From positions 62,001-126,000 of the forward strand of contig JASFYI010000001.1 in NCBI GenBank assembly GCA_030055515.1: a DNA stretch of 64,000 nt. The letters are read 5' to 3'. Below the pieces are notes generated by a model. The model was not told the DNA's origin, did no database searches, and saw only the letters and a list, made by a program, of their open reading frames with translations. The position numbers and the translations under genes are program-made. Positions 63,409-64,000 of the stretch are shown piece by piece. Position 1 is the stretch's first letter, and each line of letters opens with the position of its first letter. This stretch comes from Methanolinea sp. (GTDB taxonomy: Archaea; Halobacteriota; Methanomicrobia; Methanomicrobiales; Methanospirillaceae).

Positions 63409-64000
63409 CGGCGCACCACCTGCCTGACCCTGAGCCGGAGGAGCCGAGAGAGCATCTTCAGGCCATCCGTTCCCCTGACATGCGAGCTGCGCGTGTCGCA
63501 CCACGCGATCGGGTGTTCCCTCACGGAAAAACCCTTCTCCTTGAGCCGCCAGAGGAGTTCCACGTCGAACTCGAACCCCGTGGAGACCATCTCCCCGATG
63601 ACGGCGTCGATCGCCTGCTTCTTGAATACCTTCGCCCCGCACTGCGTGTCCCTGAAGGGAAGTCCGAAGAGGAGTCGCACGATACCGTTGAAGATCCGAC
63701 TCTCGAGGCGCCTGAGTAACCCCTGCCGCCGCTCGATGACGGCACCGGGTACCCAGCGGGACCCGATGACCGCGTCCGCGTCGCCGAGGAGGGAGAAGAG
63801 CTCCACCATCTGGGAGAAGGAGGTCGACGCGTCCGCGTCCACGTAGCCGACGAGGCGGCCGCTCGCCCTGCGCATCCCCTCGGTTATGGCGCCCCCCTTC
63901 CCGAGCCTCCCTTGACGGTGGACGCACGTGATGTTCATCCCGGGGTGGGCGCGGGCGAAGCGGTTGACGATCTCCGGGGTCCCGTCCTCTCCCTCGCACA
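63405..64000 (-). CDS. GT2 family glycosyltransferase, dolichyl-phosphate glucosyl/mannosyl type (5' end missing)
   Basis: The partial frame (about 198 codons in view) runs off the right edge. It carries GTPEIVNRFARAHPGMNI, GKGGAITEGMRRASGRLVGYVDADAS (donor loop and DxD-type DADAS), VIGSRW and RDTQCGAKVFKKQAI. FDVELLWRLKEKGFSVREHPIAW follows. This is the Alg5/DPM1-like pattern, loading a sugar onto a polyprenyl phosphate at the membrane for N-glycosylation. First visible gene of the leftward GT2-TPR-ATPase operon. Confidence 0.85.
   Translation of the reverse strand, partial: CEGEDGTPEIVNRFARAHPGMNITCVHRQGRLGKGGAITEGMRRASGRLVGYVDADASTSFSQMVELFSLLGDADAVIGSRWVPGAVIERRQGLLRRLESRIFNGIVRLLFGLPFRDTQCGAKVFKKQAIDAVIGEMVSTGFEFDVELLWRLKEKGFSVREHPIAWCDTRSSHVRGTDGLKMLSRLLRLRVRQVVRR

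Noticed and set aside
61591-63999. TPR protein extended to the window edge (802 codons)
   Set aside because: The part beyond 63408 is GT2 in another frame and lacks TPR pattern. A TTG overlapping the GT2 stop gives a natural start.

Overview
The window is chromosomal DNA from a GC-rich methanogenic euryarchaeon, most likely of the order Methanomicrobiales. The evidence is archaeal r-proteins and RNA polymerase subunits, the archaeal mevalonate branch (mevalonate kinase, isopentenyl phosphate kinase, type 2 IPP isomerase, GGPP synthase), F420 genes (cofG, cofC), methanofuran tyrosine decarboxylase (mfnA), Dph2, archaeal RNase J, TATA-type promoters and an archaeal 16S-tRNA(Ala)-23S rRNA operon. 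I cannot fix the genus. Coordinates come from reading frames, motifs and start contexts; no database search was possible.

Layout. 1-9.8 kb (+): a translation/transcription operon (rpl18e end, rpl13, rps9, rpoN, tRNA-Pro, rpoK, rps2) running into MEMO, mvk, ipk, fni, RNase J, GGPP synthase and gltX with very short gaps or overlaps. A 37-codon reading frame sits between rpoK and rps2, where many Euryarchaeota keep enolase. 9.8-11.5 kb: an AarF/UbiB kinase. 11.5-14.2 kb (-): cofG-purC-purS-purQ. 14.3 kb (+): cofC. 15-18.7 kb (-): glyA-folD-folP-CofE-like, a one-carbon/folate-type operon. 18.9-23.7 kb (+): coiled-coil protein, smc, scpA. 23.7-29.1 kb: rRNA operon with two possible promoters, processing stems, tRNA-Ala in the spacer and tRNA-Cys between 23S and 5S.

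29.2-41 kb is a looser region: B3/B4-domain protein, YHS protein, a lipoprotein serpin, an RNB exonuclease, an SDR, a two-domain PPK2, DUF72, a ZIP transporter, a CaCA exchanger, CorA and a PrsW-like membrane protease. 41-46.5 kb (-): ppsA-mfnA-hpt-dph2-METTL5-like methyltransferase. 46.6-54.5 kb: serA, tRNA-Val, UPF0216, a lone receiver protein, THEP1 NTPase, a mannose-1-P guanylyltransferase, DUF2117, DNA ligase. 54.7-59.5 kb: a helical hypothetical, an MBL-fold hydrolase and the tungstate ABC transporter tupABC under a palindromic operator. 59.6-64 kb (-): a PGF-CTERM surface protein and an operon of GT2 glycosyltransferase, TPR/winged-helix protein and BrxD-like (DUF2791) ATPase.

Most useful observations: the divergent CofE paralogue inside glyA-folD-folP (a possible archaeal FolC2), the enolase-like remnant, the GT2-TPR-BrxD-like operon, the antisense C-terminal tail of the METTL5-like methyltransferase, and several perfect inverted repeats placed at promoters (tupA, serpin, DNA ligase, the 54.66 kb gene, ppsA/serA, rRNA P2).
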